From Microbacterium oleivorans (GTDB lineage Bacteria > Actinomycetota > Actinomycetes > Actinomycetales > Microbacteriaceae), in the NCBI RefSeq assembly GCF_001691565.1, contig NZ_MAYO01000002.1:387376-451375 (forward strand): a stretch of 64,000 bases of DNA, written 5' to 3'. The notes beneath the pieces were generated by a model. That model did no database searches and was not told where the DNA came from. It saw nothing but the letters and a program-made list of their open reading frames with translations. How positions within the stretch are numbered: the stretch's first letter is position 1; each line of letters begins with the position of its first letter. The translations under genes were made by a program, and so were the position numbers. Below are positions 39,695 through 49,595 of the stretch, piece after piece.

Positions 39695-39991
39695 TCACTT
39701 CTCGACGTCGCGGCCCTCCGCGATCCACGAACCCGTGCCCCCCTCGACGTTCGTCGTCTCGAGACCGTGGTGCTCGAGGAACGCGGCCGCACGGGCGCTG
39801 CGTCCGCCGGCCTGGCAGATGAGGTGCAGGTCGTCGAGTTCGCGCAGCTCGTCCACGTGATCGGGGACCGTGGCGAGGGGGATGTTGCGCGCACCGGGCA
39901 CGTGACCGGCGGCGAATTCGTCGGGTTCGCGCACGTCGATGATGTTCGCGGGGGAGGCCTCGGCGAGCTGCGCCGTCGTGATGGAGTGCAT
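39695..39991 (-). CDS. Rhodanese-like domain protein
   Basis: Encodes 98 residues, a single rhodanese domain. NIIDVREPDEFAAGHVPGARNIPL and the active-site loop LICQAGGRS with Cys59 are intact, so it can carry persulfide sulfur. Single-domain rhodaneses serve in sulfur transfer or cyanide detoxification. It stands alone here. Confidence 0.88.
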   Translation of the reverse strand: MHSITTAQLAEASPANIIDVREPDEFAAGHVPGARNIPLATVPDHVDELRELDDLHLICQAGGRSARAAAFLEHHGLETTNVEGGTGSWIAEGRDVEK

Positions 39992-40053
39992 ACCTCGATG
40001 GTCGCAGATCTCGCGGGCCGCGGCGCGGAGTCGGCGATCGTTACCCTCGGAGT

Positions 40054-40932
40054 ATGCCGATCCGCTCCGCTCTTCGTGCCCTGAACGATTCCACCTCCAT
40101 CACCCACGGCGTCGTGTCGTCGTGCGTCGTCGGCGCCCTCACCCTCATCGACCCCCGCCGTCTCACCGTCGGGCAGCGCCTCGTCTACCGCCTGGCCAAC
40201 GCGGGGCTCGCCGCCTGGACCGTCGGCGTCGGTCTCCGCAGCAGCGATCCGAGCGGCGCCGTCCCGCCGGTCGGGCGGGCGGCCCTCGTCGCGGGCACCG
40301 CCGGTGCGGCCCTCGGCTTCGCCGATGCAGGCGAAGCGGTGGATGCCCGCGTGCAAGGCGCGATCGCGCGCACCGGCGCCCGGCATCCGCGCCGTTGGCT
40401 GGCAGCAGGAGGGGCCATCCTCGCCTTCGGCTCGTGGTGGGCGAGCCGCACCCTCGACACTCCGGAGGACACCCCCGAGGCGCAGGAGATCGCCGTCGAC
40501 CTGCCGGAGGACGTCCGGGCTCTCGCTGCGCACCTGCTCGCCGCCACCGACCTGTTCGGTGCGCCGGAGCTCCGCGCCCAGCTCGCGCATGCGGAGCGTC
40601 TCGTCTTCGACGACAGCGACGGCGGGTTCTGGCCGGACGCGCAGCTCCTCGTCGCCGACGACCTGCCGCGGGCCGTTCCGGCGCACGCGACGTTCCCGGT
40701 CGTCGGTCGGTTCCGCGCCCTGGGCGATGTCACCTTCGACGTGCGGCTCATGGTGACGGACGGTGTGCTCACGAGTGTCTTCGTCGACGAAGGCGCCGAC
40801 TGGACGTCCGAGCAGCGCGACGCCTGGTACGAGTCCGGCGGCGACCTCGGAGAGCTCGGCGACTGGCCCGCGCTCGGCGACCTGGAGATGCTCATCGAAT
40901 CGCCCGCGGGGCTTCGCCCGATCGGCGCCTAG
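40054..40932 (+). CDS. Hypothetical membrane-associated protein, 292 aa
   Basis: The first about 145 residues contain three weak membrane helices (around 17-33, 44-62, 74-92) and another near 110-128 (WLAAGGAILAFGSWWAS). The rest is an acidic soluble domain (PEDVRALAAHLLAATDLFG, FRALGDVTFDVRLMVTDG). TACCCT at 40042-40047 lies six bases before the ATG, which suggests a leaderless message. No family is recognised. Confidence 0.6.
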   Translation: MPIRSALRALNDSTSITHGVVSSCVVGALTLIDPRRLTVGQRLVYRLANAGLAAWTVGVGLRSSDPSGAVPPVGRAALVAGTAGAALGFADAGEAVDARVQGAIARTGARHPRRWLAAGGAILAFGSWWASRTLDTPEDTPEAQEIAVDLPEDVRALAAHLLAATDLFGAPELRAQLAHAERLVFDDSDGGFWPDAQLLVADDLPRAVPAHATFPVVGRFRALGDVTFDVRLMVTDGVLTSVFVDEGADWTSEQRDAWYESGGDLGELGDWPALGDLEMLIESPAGLRPIGA

Positions 40933-40976
40933 GCGCAGGGTCGGGGACGGATGCCGGGGCGCGATAACGTTCCCTC

Positions 40977-41609
40977 ATGATCCCGATCGAGAACCTCCTC
41001 GCCTTCGCCTTGGCGTCGATCGTAATCATCGTGATCCCGGGTCCCGGGGTCCTGTTCGTCATCGGCCGTTCCATCGCGCTCGGCCGCCGCGCGGGAGTGC
41101 TCAGCGTCCTCGGGAACTCGCTCGGGAACATCCCCGCGATCCTTCTCGTCGCCTTCGGCGTCGGGGCGGTCGTCGCCTCGTCGGTCGTCGCGTTCACGGC
41201 GATCAAGATCATCGGCGCGATCTACCTCGTCTACCTCGGCGTCCAGGCGATCCGGCACCGGAAGCACCGAGCCGAGCGGGACGGGCGAGCATCGGCATCC
41301 GTCGTCACCCTCCTGCGCCAGGGCTTCATCGTCGGCCTCACCAACCCGAAGACCATCGCGTTCTTCGTCGCCGTCCTGCCGCAGTTCGTCGTGCGCGACG
41401 CGGGCCCGATCTGGGCGCAACTGCTCCTGCTCGGCCTCATCTTCCAGGTGCTCGCCGTCGTCTGCGACAGCACCTGGGCCGTCGCCGCCGGGACCGCCCG
41501 CACCTGGTTCGGGCGGTCACCGCGGCGACTGTCCACCCTGTCGGGCGCGGGGGGATTCCTCATGATCGGGCTCGGCGGTGCGCTCGCCCTCACCGGCGCG
41601 AAAAGCTGA
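40977..41609 (+). CDS. LysE/RhtB-family amino-acid exporter
   Basis: Encodes 210 residues and six helices. Hallmarks are VIVIPGPGVLFVIGRSIALGRRAG near the N-terminus and GLTNPKTIAFFVAVLPQFV in the middle. Such proteins export amino acids or homoserine lactones; the substrate is unknown. TAACGT six bases ahead of the ATG and the absence of a ribosome site suggest a leaderless transcript. Confidence 0.85.
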   Translation: MIPIENLLAFALASIVIIVIPGPGVLFVIGRSIALGRRAGVLSVLGNSLGNIPAILLVAFGVGAVVASSVVAFTAIKIIGAIYLVYLGVQAIRHRKHRAERDGRASASVVTLLRQGFIVGLTNPKTIAFFVAVLPQFVVRDAGPIWAQLLLLGLIFQVLAVVCDSTWAVAAGTARTWFGRSPRRLSTLSGAGGFLMIGLGGALALTGAKS

Positions 41610-41651
41610 CGAACGGGAATGTTCCGGCGCGCTCGTGCGCTGGAACACCCC

Positions 41652-42521
41652 ATGACGAACAACACGAAGCCTGCGCAGTCGTCCGGCACGTTCCGCATCG
41701 GCGGAGACCTCGAGGTCAACCGGCTCGGCTACGGCACCATGCAGCTCACCGGCCCCGGCGTCTGGGGTCCGCCGAAGGATCGCGATGAGGCCATCCGCGT
41801 CCTCCGTCGCAGCGTCGAGCTCGGCGTGAACTTCTTCGACACCGCCGAGTCCTACGGCCCCTACGTCGCAGAGGAGCTCCTCAAAGAGGCCCTGCACCCC
41901 TACGCCGACGACATCGTCATCGCGACCAAGTCCGGCCTCACGCGCACCGGCCCGAACGTGTGGCCCCCGCTCGGACGCCCCGAGTTCCTGCGTCAGGGTG
42001 CGGAGATGAGCCTCCGGCGCCTCGGTCTCGAGCGCATCGATCTGTTCCAGCTGCACCGCATCGACCCGAAGGTTCCGCTCGAGGACCAGGTCGGCGAGCT
42101 GAAGGCGCTGCAGGACGAGGGGAAGATCCGGTACATCGGCCTCTCCGAGGTCGCGGTCGACGAGGTCAAGGCCGCGCAGGAGATCGCCGAGATCGTCACC
42201 GTCCAGAACCTCTACAACCTGCAGCACCGCGACGCCGAGGCGCTCCTCGACTGGTCCGAGGAGCAGGGCATCGGATTCATCCCGTGGTTCCCGCTCGCCA
42301 CCGGCGGCCTCACCGGAGCGGACTCGCCGCTGACCGACATTGCCGAGCGCAAGAACGCGACGCCCGCCCAGGTGGCTCTTGCCTGGCTGCTGAAGCGCTC
42401 GCCGGTCATGCTCCCGATCCCCGGCACGTCGAGCGTCGCCCACCTCGAGGACAACCTCCAGGGCGCCGTCATCGAACTCACCGACGAGGAGTTCGCGGAG
42501 CTCTCGAAGCTCGGCAGCTGA
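41652..42521 (+). CDS. Aldo/keto reductase
   Basis: Encodes 289 residues. The AKR barrel shows [30 protein letters not shown] (Asp and Tyr of the active site), IATKSGL (Lys), FQLHRIDP (His) and [14 protein letters not shown] for NADPH binding. It should reduce aldehydes or ketones in the cytoplasm; the substrate cannot be told. The start at 41652 gives the usual N-terminus. Confidence 0.88.
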   Translation: MTNNTKPAQSSGTFRIGGDLEVNRLGYGTMQLTGPGVWGPPKDRDEAIRVLRRSVELGVNFFDTAESYGPYVAEELLKEALHPYADDIVIATKSGLTRTGPNVWPPLGRPEFLRQGAEMSLRRLGLERIDLFQLHRIDPKVPLEDQVGELKALQDEGKIRYIGLSEVAVDEVKAAQEIAEIVTVQNLYNLQHRDAEALLDWSEEQGIGFIPWFPLATGGLTGADSPLTDIAERKNATPAQVALAWLLKRSPVMLPIPGTSSVAHLEDNLQGAVIELTDEEFAELSKLGS

Positions 42522-42570
42522 GCCCCGGCATCCCTCGCGTCACCCGTCCACCCTCTGCCAGGGTGGGCGG

Positions 42571-42897
42571 GTGACGTCTTTCACCCCGCAGAGCCCGCCG
42601 GTCGTCCGCATGTGGAGCGGCGTGGTCCGCGCCGAGGACCGGGACGCCTACGCCGACTACGTGGAACGCACCGGGATGAGCGCCTACCGCGCGACGCCCG
42701 GAAATCTCGACGCGTGGCTGCTCACGCGCGACCTCGGCGGCGGACGCACCGAGATCACGACCGTGTCGCGGTGGGAGAGCCTCGACGCGATCACCGCATT
42801 CGCCGGCGACGACATCGAGCGGGCGGTCTTCTACCCCGAGGACGATGAGTATCTCGTCGAGCGCGACGAGCGCGTCCGGCACTACCGGCAGGCGTGA
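42571..42897 (+). CDS. Antibiotic-biosynthesis-monooxygenase-like (dimeric alpha-beta barrel) protein
   Basis: Encodes 108 residues from a GTG. RMWSGVVRAEDRDAYADYVERTG, GNLDAWLLTRDLGGGRTEITTVSRWESLDAI and FYPEDDEYLVERDE fit the ABM/dimeric ferredoxin-like barrel. It is followed after one base by the MOSC gene, so the two are probably co-transcribed. Catalytic role uncertain. Confidence 0.7.
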   Translation: MTSFTPQSPPVVRMWSGVVRAEDRDAYADYVERTGMSAYRATPGNLDAWLLTRDLGGGRTEITTVSRWESLDAITAFAGDDIERAVFYPEDDEYLVERDERVRHYRQA

Positions 42898-42898
42898 C

Positions 42899-43690
42899 AT
42901 GGCCGTCGTCTCATCGCTCTACCGCTACCCGATCAAGGGGTTCACGCCCGAGCCGCGCGCCGAACTCGTCGTGCAGGCCGACGGCCGCATCGCCGGAGAC
43001 CGCGTCCTCGCGTTCCGCTTCGCCGACGCGACGACGCCCGAGGACGACGACGGCCTCGACTACTGGCCCAAGAATCGCGGTCTCGCGCTCATGGACTTCC
43101 CCTCCATCGCCCGCCTGCACGTCGAACTCGAGGACGGTGTCGTCCGTATCAGCGAGAACGGCAGCCTGCTGGTCGAGGCGGGTCTTGATGACCCGGGCCG
43201 CCGCGTGCTCGAGGACGCCGTCACCGCGTTCGTCGAGCGGTCCTCCGACGCGAGGCTGCTCGACCGACCCGGCGTCCTGCCGCTCCGCCTCATCGGCGAC
43301 GGCGTCGCACCGCGGTTCCAGGACCGGGCACGCGGCTACATCTCCCTGCACGGCGAGGCGACGGTGGCGCAGGTGGATGCCGCTGTGCCCGCCCCCGTCG
43401 ACGATCGCCGCTTCCGCTCCAACATCGTCGTCTCCGGCACCGCGCCGTGGGAGGAACTCGACTGGTCGGGTCGTGTGCGCATCGGCACCGTCGAGTTCGA
43501 GGTTCAGCGGCCGATCGGTCGCTGCGCCGCGATCACCGCCAATCCGGACACGGGCGAGCGCGATGCGCGCCTGCTGCGCGTGCTGACCACCGAGTTCGGT
43601 CAGAGCGAGGCGACTCTCGGCATCCTGCTGCTGCCCATCGGCGACGGCGGGACCGTGCGAGTGGGGGATGACGTCGTCGTCGTGTCGTGA
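42899..43690 (+). CDS. MOSC domain protein
   Basis: Encodes 263 residues. The N-terminal MOSC_N barrel (SLYRYPIKGFTPEP, GRIAGDRVLAFRF) is followed by the MOSC core. Cys209 in GRCAAITANPDTGERD is the conserved sulfur-carrying Cys, as in the C-terminal part of molybdenum cofactor sulfurase and mARC. It may bind molybdenum cofactor and reduce N-hydroxylated compounds, or transfer sulfur. No Moco synthesis genes are near. Confidence 0.85.
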   Translation: MAVVSSLYRYPIKGFTPEPRAELVVQADGRIAGDRVLAFRFADATTPEDDDGLDYWPKNRGLALMDFPSIARLHVELEDGVVRISENGSLLVEAGLDDPGRRVLEDAVTAFVERSSDARLLDRPGVLPLRLIGDGVAPRFQDRARGYISLHGEATVAQVDAAVPAPVDDRRFRSNIVVSGTAPWEELDWSGRVRIGTVEFEVQRPIGRCAAITANPDTGERDARLLRVLTTEFGQSEATLGILLLPIGDGGTVRVGDDVVVVS

Positions 43691-43732
43691 CCGCGTGGGA
43701 CCGATCCCATAGACTCTCCGTCGGCTTTCTTC

Positions 43733-46042
43733 ATGGACTCCCCGACCCACACTCCCGCTCCACCGCGCCGCGACATCCAAGGCCTCCGCGCCCTCGCCGT
43801 CCTCGCGGTGATCGGCGCACACGCCGCCGGATGGCCCGCGGGCGGCGTCATGGGCGTCGACGTCTTCTTCGTCATCTCGGGATTCCTTATCACCGGCATG
43901 CTGCTGCGCGAAGCGCGCGACACCGGGCGGGTCTCGCTCGGCTCGTTCTACGCGCGCCGAGCGCGCCGCCTGTTGCCGGCGGCGCTGACGGTGTTGATCG
44001 CCGTCGCGGTCGCCGGGTGGTTCCTCTTCAACCGCGCCCGCGGGACGCAGACGCTGTGGGATGCCGCCTGGGCGGCCGTCTTCGCCTCGAACTGGAACTT
44101 CGCCGCGCAGGGCACCGACTACTTCGCCGACACCGGCGCCGTCTCGCCGTTGCAGCACTTCTGGTCGCTGTCGGTCGAGGAGCAGTTCTACCTCGTGTGG
44201 CCGCTGCTCCTCCTCATCGTCGTCGCCCTCACCGGTCGCACGCGGGTCAGGATCATCGCGGGCGTCCTCGCCGCGACGGTCGTGGCGGGGTCGTTCGTCT
44301 GGGCTCTCGTCCAGTCCGATGCGCAGGCGACCGTCGCGTACTTCTCCACCCTGACCCGCGCGTGGGAGCTCGGCCTCGGCGCGCTCGTCGCCGTGCTCGT
44401 TCCCCTGCTGCGCCGCATCCCTCGCACGCTCGGCGGGATGCTGCAGTGGACCGGCGTCGCGGGGATCGCCGCCTCGCTGCTGCTCATCGATCCGACCAGC
44501 GGAGGCTTTCCCGCCCCGTGGGCTGCGGCGCCCGTCGCCGCCACGGCGCTCGCGATCGCGGGAGGTGTCGGGGGGGACCCCCGGCACCGTCACCTCTTCC
44601 CGCTCACGAACCCGGTCACCGTCTTCGTCGGTGACGCGTCGTACTCGCTGTACCTCTGGCATTTCCCGGTCGTGGTCTTCGCGGCCGCTCTGCTCCCGGC
44701 ATCCGAGTGGCATCTCTGGATCGTCCTCGGCGCGAGCGTCGTCCTCGGGCTCGCGTCGTACCTGATCATCGAGCAGCCGCTGCGCTACGCGCCGTTCCTC
44801 GGTGGGATGCCGCGGGTCGACGCGCCCGCTTCCGCACCGGACGCCGAGCCGGAGCCGGCTCCCGCGCCGGTCGTCGCGGTTGCGACGACCCGTCCGACGG
44901 GATGGACGCCGGGGACGCGGTACTTCCCGGGCTCTTCGCGCCCTGCGCCTGTGCGCGTCGAGCCGGCGGCTGTGTTCGCCGCGCCCATCGTCTCCGCGGC
45001 CGTGGTCGAACCGGAGCCCCAGCCGCGGGGGAGCGCCCTGACAGCTTGGCGCGAGCGGTTCGCCGCGCAGGTCTTCCTGGCGACGGCCGGGCTCGTCGTC
45101 GTGGCTCTCGCGGGCGCGCTCTGGGCGACGGCATCCGGTCACGGTCCGCGGTTCGGCCTCCCCGAACCGGCCCCGGCGGCGTCGGCTCCGCCGGTCTCGG
45201 GCGATCCGACGGCCGACCTGCAGGCCGAGCTGACGGCGGCAGCGAGCGCCGACGCCTGGCCCGACCTGAATCCTTCGCTCGACCGCGTCATGATCGCGTC
45301 GTCGGGCGCGAACCCCGCGCATGACTGCTTCTCTCCGGGTGCGGCGACAGCGTGCGGGTGGGGGAGCGGCGACGCGCCCGTGCACATCTGGCTCGTCGGC
45401 GACTCGACCGCGATGGCCTACGCGCCCGCCTTCCGCCGGATCGCGGACGACAGTGCCGGCGGGATCCGCGTCTCGGCCATGGGCATGTACGGATGCCGCT
45501 TCACCGACGTCCTCGTCCAGAACGACGACCCCCAGGTGATGGCGGGATGCCAGGAACGCAAGGCCGCGGTGCGAGCGGCGATCCTCGCCGACAAGCCGGA
45601 CCTCGTCGTGATGTCGAACGCGTTCACCCTCGGCCAGTCCGTCGACGGCACCGACCTCTCGGCTGAGAACCTCATCGCCGCGCAGCGCCGCGAAGCGGCC
45701 TCGTACGAGGTCGGTTCCCGGATGCTGTACCTCGCGCCGCCGCCGCAGGGCGTCAGCCTCGCCGCCTGTTACACGCCGTCGTCGTCGCCGAAGGCCTGCG
45801 ACAGTGCGGTCGACAGCACGTGGCGTCAGATGGAGGCGGCGTCAGAGCACGCGGCCAAGGCCGCCGGCGACCACGCCGTGTCGTCGCTGCCGTTCACCTG
45901 CGCCGGCGACGTGTGCCCGCCGTTCGCCGGGTCGATCCCGACGAAGTACGACCAGACACACCTGACCGTCGAGTACGCCGAGCACATCGCGCCCGCGCTG
46001 CGGCAGGCGCTCGACCGGATGGGCGTGCTGACGGAGCGCTGA
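43733..46042 (+). CDS. OafA/YrhL-type acyltransferase with C-terminal SGNH domain
   Basis: Encodes 769 residues. The N-terminal acyltransferase-3 domain (about 10-360, ten helices) has DIQGLRALAVLAVIGAHA, GVDVFFVISGFLITGML and RRARRLLPAA, followed by HFWSLSVEEQFYLVWPL. A long Pro/Ala linker and one more helix (about 445-465) lead to an extracytoplasmic SGNH domain with WLVGDSTAMAYAPAF (nucleophile Ser) and DQTHLT (Asp-His). It should O-acetylate a cell-envelope glycan, the SGNH part completing transfer outside. Gene not linked to a polysaccharide cluster. Confidence 0.87.
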   Translation: MDSPTHTPAPPRRDIQGLRALAVLAVIGAHAAGWPAGGVMGVDVFFVISGFLITGMLLREARDTGRVSLGSFYARRARRLLPAALTVLIAVAVAGWFLFNRARGTQTLWDAAWAAVFASNWNFAAQGTDYFADTGAVSPLQHFWSLSVEEQFYLVWPLLLLIVVALTGRTRVRIIAGVLAATVVAGSFVWALVQSDAQATVAYFSTLTRAWELGLGALVAVLVPLLRRIPRTLGGMLQWTGVAGIAASLLLIDPTSGGFPAPWAAAPVAATALAIAGGVGGDPRHRHLFPLTNPVTVFVGDASYSLYLWHFPVVVFAAALLPASEWHLWIVLGASVVLGLASYLIIEQPLRYAPFLGGMPRVDAPASAPDAEPEPAPAPVVAVATTRPTGWTPGTRYFPGSSRPAPVRVEPAAVFAAPIVSAAVVEPEPQPRGSALTAWRERFAAQVFLATAGLVVVALAGALWATASGHGPRFGLPEPAPAASAPPVSGDPTADLQAELTAAASADAWPDLNPSLDRVMIASSGANPAHDCFSPGAATACGWGSGDAPVHIWLVGDSTAMAYAPAFRRIADDSAGGIRVSAMGMYGCRFTDVLVQNDDPQVMAGCQERKAAVRAAILADKPDLVVMSNAFTLGQSVDGTDLSAENLIAAQRREAASYEVGSRMLYLAPPPQGVSLAACYTPSSSPKACDSAVDSTWRQMEAASEHAAKAAGDHAVSSLPFTCAGDVCPPFAGSIPTKYDQTHLTVEYAEHIAPALRQALDRMGVLTER

Positions 46043-46102
46043 GCTCATCCGCCCAGATGGCGGAACGCCTCTTCTCCCCGTCCGGGGTTAGCCTTGGTCA
46101 CC

Positions 46103-46402
46103 ATGACCATCCAGCACACCGTCGTCTTCGCCCTGCACCACGCGGAGGACTCCTCCGAAGAGAAGACGTTCCTGACGGACGCGCAACGGTCCCTCACGGC
46201 CATCCCCGGCGTCCAGCAGTTCCGCATCAACCGTCAGATCAGCCCGAAGAGCGATCTCCGCTGGCAATTCACGATGCTCTTCGACGACCAGGCCGCCTAT
46301 GACGCCTACAGCGCCCACCCCGACCACGTCGCCTTCGTCGAGAGCCGCTGGAGCCACGAGGTCCGTGACTTCCAGGAGTTCGACTTCGTCGCCGGCGACT
46401 GA
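46103..46402 (+). CDS. Dabb (stress-responsive A/B barrel) domain protein
   Basis: Encodes 99 residues. IQHTVVFALHHAEDSSEEKTF, LRWQFTMLFDDQAAYDAYSAHPDHVAFVESRW fit the Dabb barrel of unknown physiological role. TAGCCT at 46089-46094 lies eight bases before the ATG with no ribosome site, suggesting a leaderless transcript. It converges with the alkene reductase gene. Confidence 0.8.
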   Translation: MTIQHTVVFALHHAEDSSEEKTFLTDAQRSLTAIPGVQQFRINRQISPKSDLRWQFTMLFDDQAAYDAYSAHPDHVAFVESRWSHEVRDFQEFDFVAGD

Positions 46403-46419
46403 TCGGGGCGGGCGTCGGC

Positions 46420-47511
46420 TCAGCGCTCGGCGCGCACCTCGGCGAGCGATGGGTAGTCCGTGTAGCCCTCTGCTCCGCCGGTGTAAAAGAGTTCCGGGCG
46501 GGGCTCGTTGAGCTCGGCGCGCTGCTCCCAGCGGGTCGGCAGATCCGGGTTCGCGATGACCGGGCGGCCCACCGCGACGGCATCCGCCCATCCTTCGAGC
46601 ACGAGCTCTTCAGCCTCTTCACGCGTCGTGACGACGCCGAAGCCCGAGTTCAGGATCGTCGGAGCACTCGCCGTGTGGCGGATGTGCTGCACGAGCTCGG
46701 TCTTCGGCTCGGCGTGCAGGATGTCGATGAACGCCAGGCCCAGCGGGGCCAGCCCCTCTGCCAGGGCCGTGTACGTCGCCCGCGCGTCGGCGTCGTCGCT
46801 CTCGAAAACACCCGGGATCTGATGCTGCGGTGAGAGACGGATGCCGGTGCGCTCCGCTCCGACCGCCTCGGCGACCGCTCGGGTCACCTCGATGCCGAAG
46901 CGCGCGCGGTTCTCCGGCGATCCGCCGTAGACGTCGTCGCGCACGTTCGACTCGGGGGAGAGGAACTGGTGCACGAGGTAGCTGTTCGCACCGTGGACCT
47001 CGACGCCGTCCATGCCGGCCGCAATCGCGTTCCGCGCCGCCTGCACGAACTGTTCGACGACATCGCCAACCTCGGCGGTGGTGAGGGCGTGCGGTACGGG
47101 GAGGTCGACCTTCTCGCCCGAGACGGTGCGTCCCTGCCCCGGCGAGGCGATCGCGCTCGGCCCGACGACGAGGTCGACGCCGGAGATCGCCGGGTGCGAT
47201 ACCCGTCCGCCGTGCATGAGCTGCATGACGATCGTGCCGCCCTCGGCGTGCACCGCATCGGCGACCTTGCGCCATCCCGCGATCTGCTCCTCGGTCTCGA
47301 TGCCGGGCTGTCCCGGGTAGGACTTCCCCGCGACGACCGGCCAGGTGCCCTCCGTGACGATGAGGCCGACACCGGCGCGCTGGCGGTAGTACTCCACCAT
47401 CACGTCGTTCGGGATGCCGTCCTCCGCAGCCCGGGTGCGGGTGAGCGGGGCCATGACGACTCGGTTGGACAGATCGAGGGCGCCGAAGACGGCGGATTCG
47501 TACAAACTCAT
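46420..47511 (-). CDS. Alkene reductase (old yellow enzyme family)
   Basis: Encodes 363 residues from the ATG at 47511; a GTG at 47559 overlaps the ABC gene's stop as GTGA and would add 16 residues unlike the family. OYE motifs: LSNRVVMAPLTRTRA, QLMHGGRVSHP, GMDGVEVHGANSYLVHQFLSP, and a C-terminal FMN phosphate loop ADAVAVGRPVIANPDLP. It binds FMN and reduces activated C=C bonds with NADPH. Its place after an ABC exporter suggests a detoxification operon. Confidence 0.87.
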   Translation of the reverse strand: MSLYESAVFGALDLSNRVVMAPLTRTRAAEDGIPNDVMVEYYRQRAGVGLIVTEGTWPVVAGKSYPGQPGIETEEQIAGWRKVADAVHAEGGTIVMQLMHGGRVSHPAISGVDLVVGPSAIASPGQGRTVSGEKVDLPVPHALTTAEVGDVVEQFVQAARNAIAAGMDGVEVHGANSYLVHQFLSPESNVRDDVYGGSPENRARFGIEVTRAVAEAVGAERTGIRLSPQHQIPGVFESDDADARATYTALAEGLAPLGLAFIDILHAEPKTELVQHIRHTASAPTILNSGFGVVTTREEAEELVLEGWADAVAVGRPVIANPDLPTRWEQRAELNEPRPELFYTGGAEGYTDYPSLAEVRAER

Positions 47512-47555
47512 GCTGAGGGGAAACGACACGTCAGCCCGGTCGTATTCCCTCTCGC

Positions 47556-49595
47556 TCACTCAGCCGGCGGAGTGCCCTCCTCAGCCGGTGTCGCCTCGAC
47601 CAGGTCGTCGTGCGCCTGCTCGAACTGCGAACGGTAGAGCCGGTAGTACGCGCCCTGCTGCGAGATTAGCTCCTCGTGCGTGCCCTTCTCGACGATGTCG
47701 CCGTGCTCCATCACGAGGATGAGGTCCGCGTCTCGGATCGTCGACAGGCGGTGGGCGATGACGAAGGACGTGCGGCCTTCGCGCAGTGCCGCCATTGCGT
47801 GCTGCAGCAGCAGCTCCGTGCGGGTGTCGACCGAGGAGGTCGCCTCATCGAGGATCAGCACCGCGGGCTGCGCGACGAAGGCGCGGGCGATGGTGATCAG
47901 CTGCTTCTCACCGGCCGAGACGTTCGAGGCGTCCTCGTCGAGCATCGTGTCGTATCCGTCGGGCAGCGAACGGACGAACCGGTCCACGCGCGTCGCGACC
48001 GCGGCATCCACGATCTCGTCGTCCGTCGCCGAGGCGCGGCCGTAGCGGATGTTCTCGCGGATCGTTCCCGCGAACAGCCAGGGGTCCTGCAGGACCATGC
48101 CGGTGCGCGAGCGCACGTCGTCGCGCGAGAGCTGGGCGATGTCCTGCCCGTCGAGCAGGATGCGGCCGCCATCGAGCTCGTAGAAGCGCATCAGCAGGTT
48201 GACGAGCGTCGTCTTGCCGGCACCGGTCGGGCCCACGATCGCTACGGTCTGACCGGGTTCGACCCGGAAGGACAGGTCGGTGATCAGCGGGTGGTCGGGC
48301 GCATACGCGAACTTCACATGCTCGAACTCGATGACGCCGCGGCCGTCGCCACGTGCGGGAGCGTCGGCGGCATCCGGTTCCTGCTCGTCGGCGTCGAGGA
48401 GCTCGAACACGCGCTCGGCCGACGCGGTGCCCGACTGGACCACGGCGGCCATGCCGCCGAGCTCCGACAGCGGCTGCGTGAACTGCTGCGAGTACTGGAT
48501 GAACGCCTGCACATCGCCCAGGCGCAGCTGGCCGCTTGCGACCATCAGCCCGCCGAGCACGGCGATGCCGACGTAGGTGAGACTGCCGACGAACGTCATC
48601 GACGGCATGATCATGCCGGAGAGGAACTGCGCCTTGAAGGCCGCCTGATAGAGCTCCTCGTTCTCCTCCTGGAACTTCGCACGGGCGTCGGCCTCGCGCC
48701 CGAACACGCGCACGAGCGAGTGGCCGGAGAAGGACTCCTCGACCCGTGCGTTGAGGCGGCCGACCTTGCGCCATTGCACGCCGAAGGCCTTCTGGGACTT
48801 CGGGCCGATGACGCCGAAGATCACCGCCATGAGCGGAAGAGCGATGAGGGCGACGATGGCGAGCTGCCACGAGATCGAGAACATCATGACGAGCACGCCC
48901 ACGACCGTGAGCACGGCGGTCAACGCGCCCGAGAGCGACTGCTGCATCGTCTGCGTGATGTTGTCGATGTCGTTCGTGACGCGCGAGATCAGTTCGCCAC
49001 GCTGCACGCGGTCGAAGTGCGACAGCGGGAGGCGGTTGAGCTTCGCCTCGACGTCCTCGCGCAGGCGCCACATCGTGCGGACCATGATCACGTTGATGAC
49101 GTAGCCCTGCGCCCACGTCAGGATGGCCGACACGACGTAGATGACGAGCACCCACGTGATGACGACCTTGAGGGCATCGAAGTCGACACCCGAGCCGGGC
49201 GTGTAGTTCTGCATCGCGGCCACGATGTTCGCGAAGTCGTTCTGTCCCTGACTGCGGAGGGCCTCGACCGTCTGGCTCTGGGTCAGCCCGGCGAACGCCG
49301 GGTTGGCACCGAGGGTCTTGGACAGGAATCCCTCGAAGACGATGTTCGTCGCCTCGCCGAGCACCTTCGGCGCGATCACCGCGAGGACCACGCCGACCGC
49401 TCCCGCGATCGTGACGAGGCCGAAGAGCCACTTGAACGGGGCGAGCAGCCCGATCATCCGGAGGAAGCTCGGGCCGAACTGCGACGCCTTCCCGGGGGCG
49501 ACCGAGTCCCACGACCCGCTGTTCAGACGCGCCTGCTCAGCGAGTTCCGCTTCGAGCTTCTCGTCGTCGGTCATCTCCGTCTCCAGCGCGCTCAT
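47556..49595 (-). CDS. ABC exporter half-transporter, canonical ATPase site
   Basis: Encodes 679 residues. After an acidic N-terminus come six helices (transmembrane domain to about 390), then the nucleotide-binding domain with Walker A GPTGAGKTT, signature NVSAGEKQL, Walker B VLILDEATSSVD with the catalytic Glu, and H-loop FVIAHRLSTI. It overlaps the second half-transporter by ATGA, so the two form a type IV heterodimer like TM287/288. A long insert after helix 1 (about 95-135) is extracytoplasmic. Substrate unknown; drugs or lipids are usual. Confidence 0.9.
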   Translation of the reverse strand: MSALETEMTDDEKLEAELAEQARLNSGSWDSVAPGKASQFGPSFLRMIGLLAPFKWLFGLVTIAGAVGVVLAVIAPKVLGEATNIVFEGFLSKTLGANPAFAGLTQSQTVEALRSQGQNDFANIVAAMQNYTPGSGVDFDALKVVITWVLVIYVVSAILTWAQGYVINVIMVRTMWRLREDVEAKLNRLPLSHFDRVQRGELISRVTNDIDNITQTMQQSLSGALTAVLTVVGVLVMMFSISWQLAIVALIALPLMAVIFGVIGPKSQKAFGVQWRKVGRLNARVEESFSGHSLVRVFGREADARAKFQEENEELYQAAFKAQFLSGMIMPSMTFVGSLTYVGIAVLGGLMVASGQLRLGDVQAFIQYSQQFTQPLSELGGMAAVVQSGTASAERVFELLDADEQEPDAADAPARGDGRGVIEFEHVKFAYAPDHPLITDLSFRVEPGQTVAIVGPTGAGKTTLVNLLMRFYELDGGRILLDGQDIAQLSRDDVRSRTGMVLQDPWLFAGTIRENIRYGRASATDDEIVDAAVATRVDRFVRSLPDGYDTMLDEDASNVSAGEKQLITIARAFVAQPAVLILDEATSSVDTRTELLLQHAMAALREGRTSFVIAHRLSTIRDADLILVMEHGDIVEKGTHEELISQQGAYYRLYRSQFEQAHDDLVEATPAEEGTPPAE

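Noticed and set aside
42911-45385. 824-codon open frame on the minus strand
   Set aside because: It lies opposite the MOSC and acyltransferase genes, which have clear motifs; the antisense product is low-complexity Arg/Asp/Gly.
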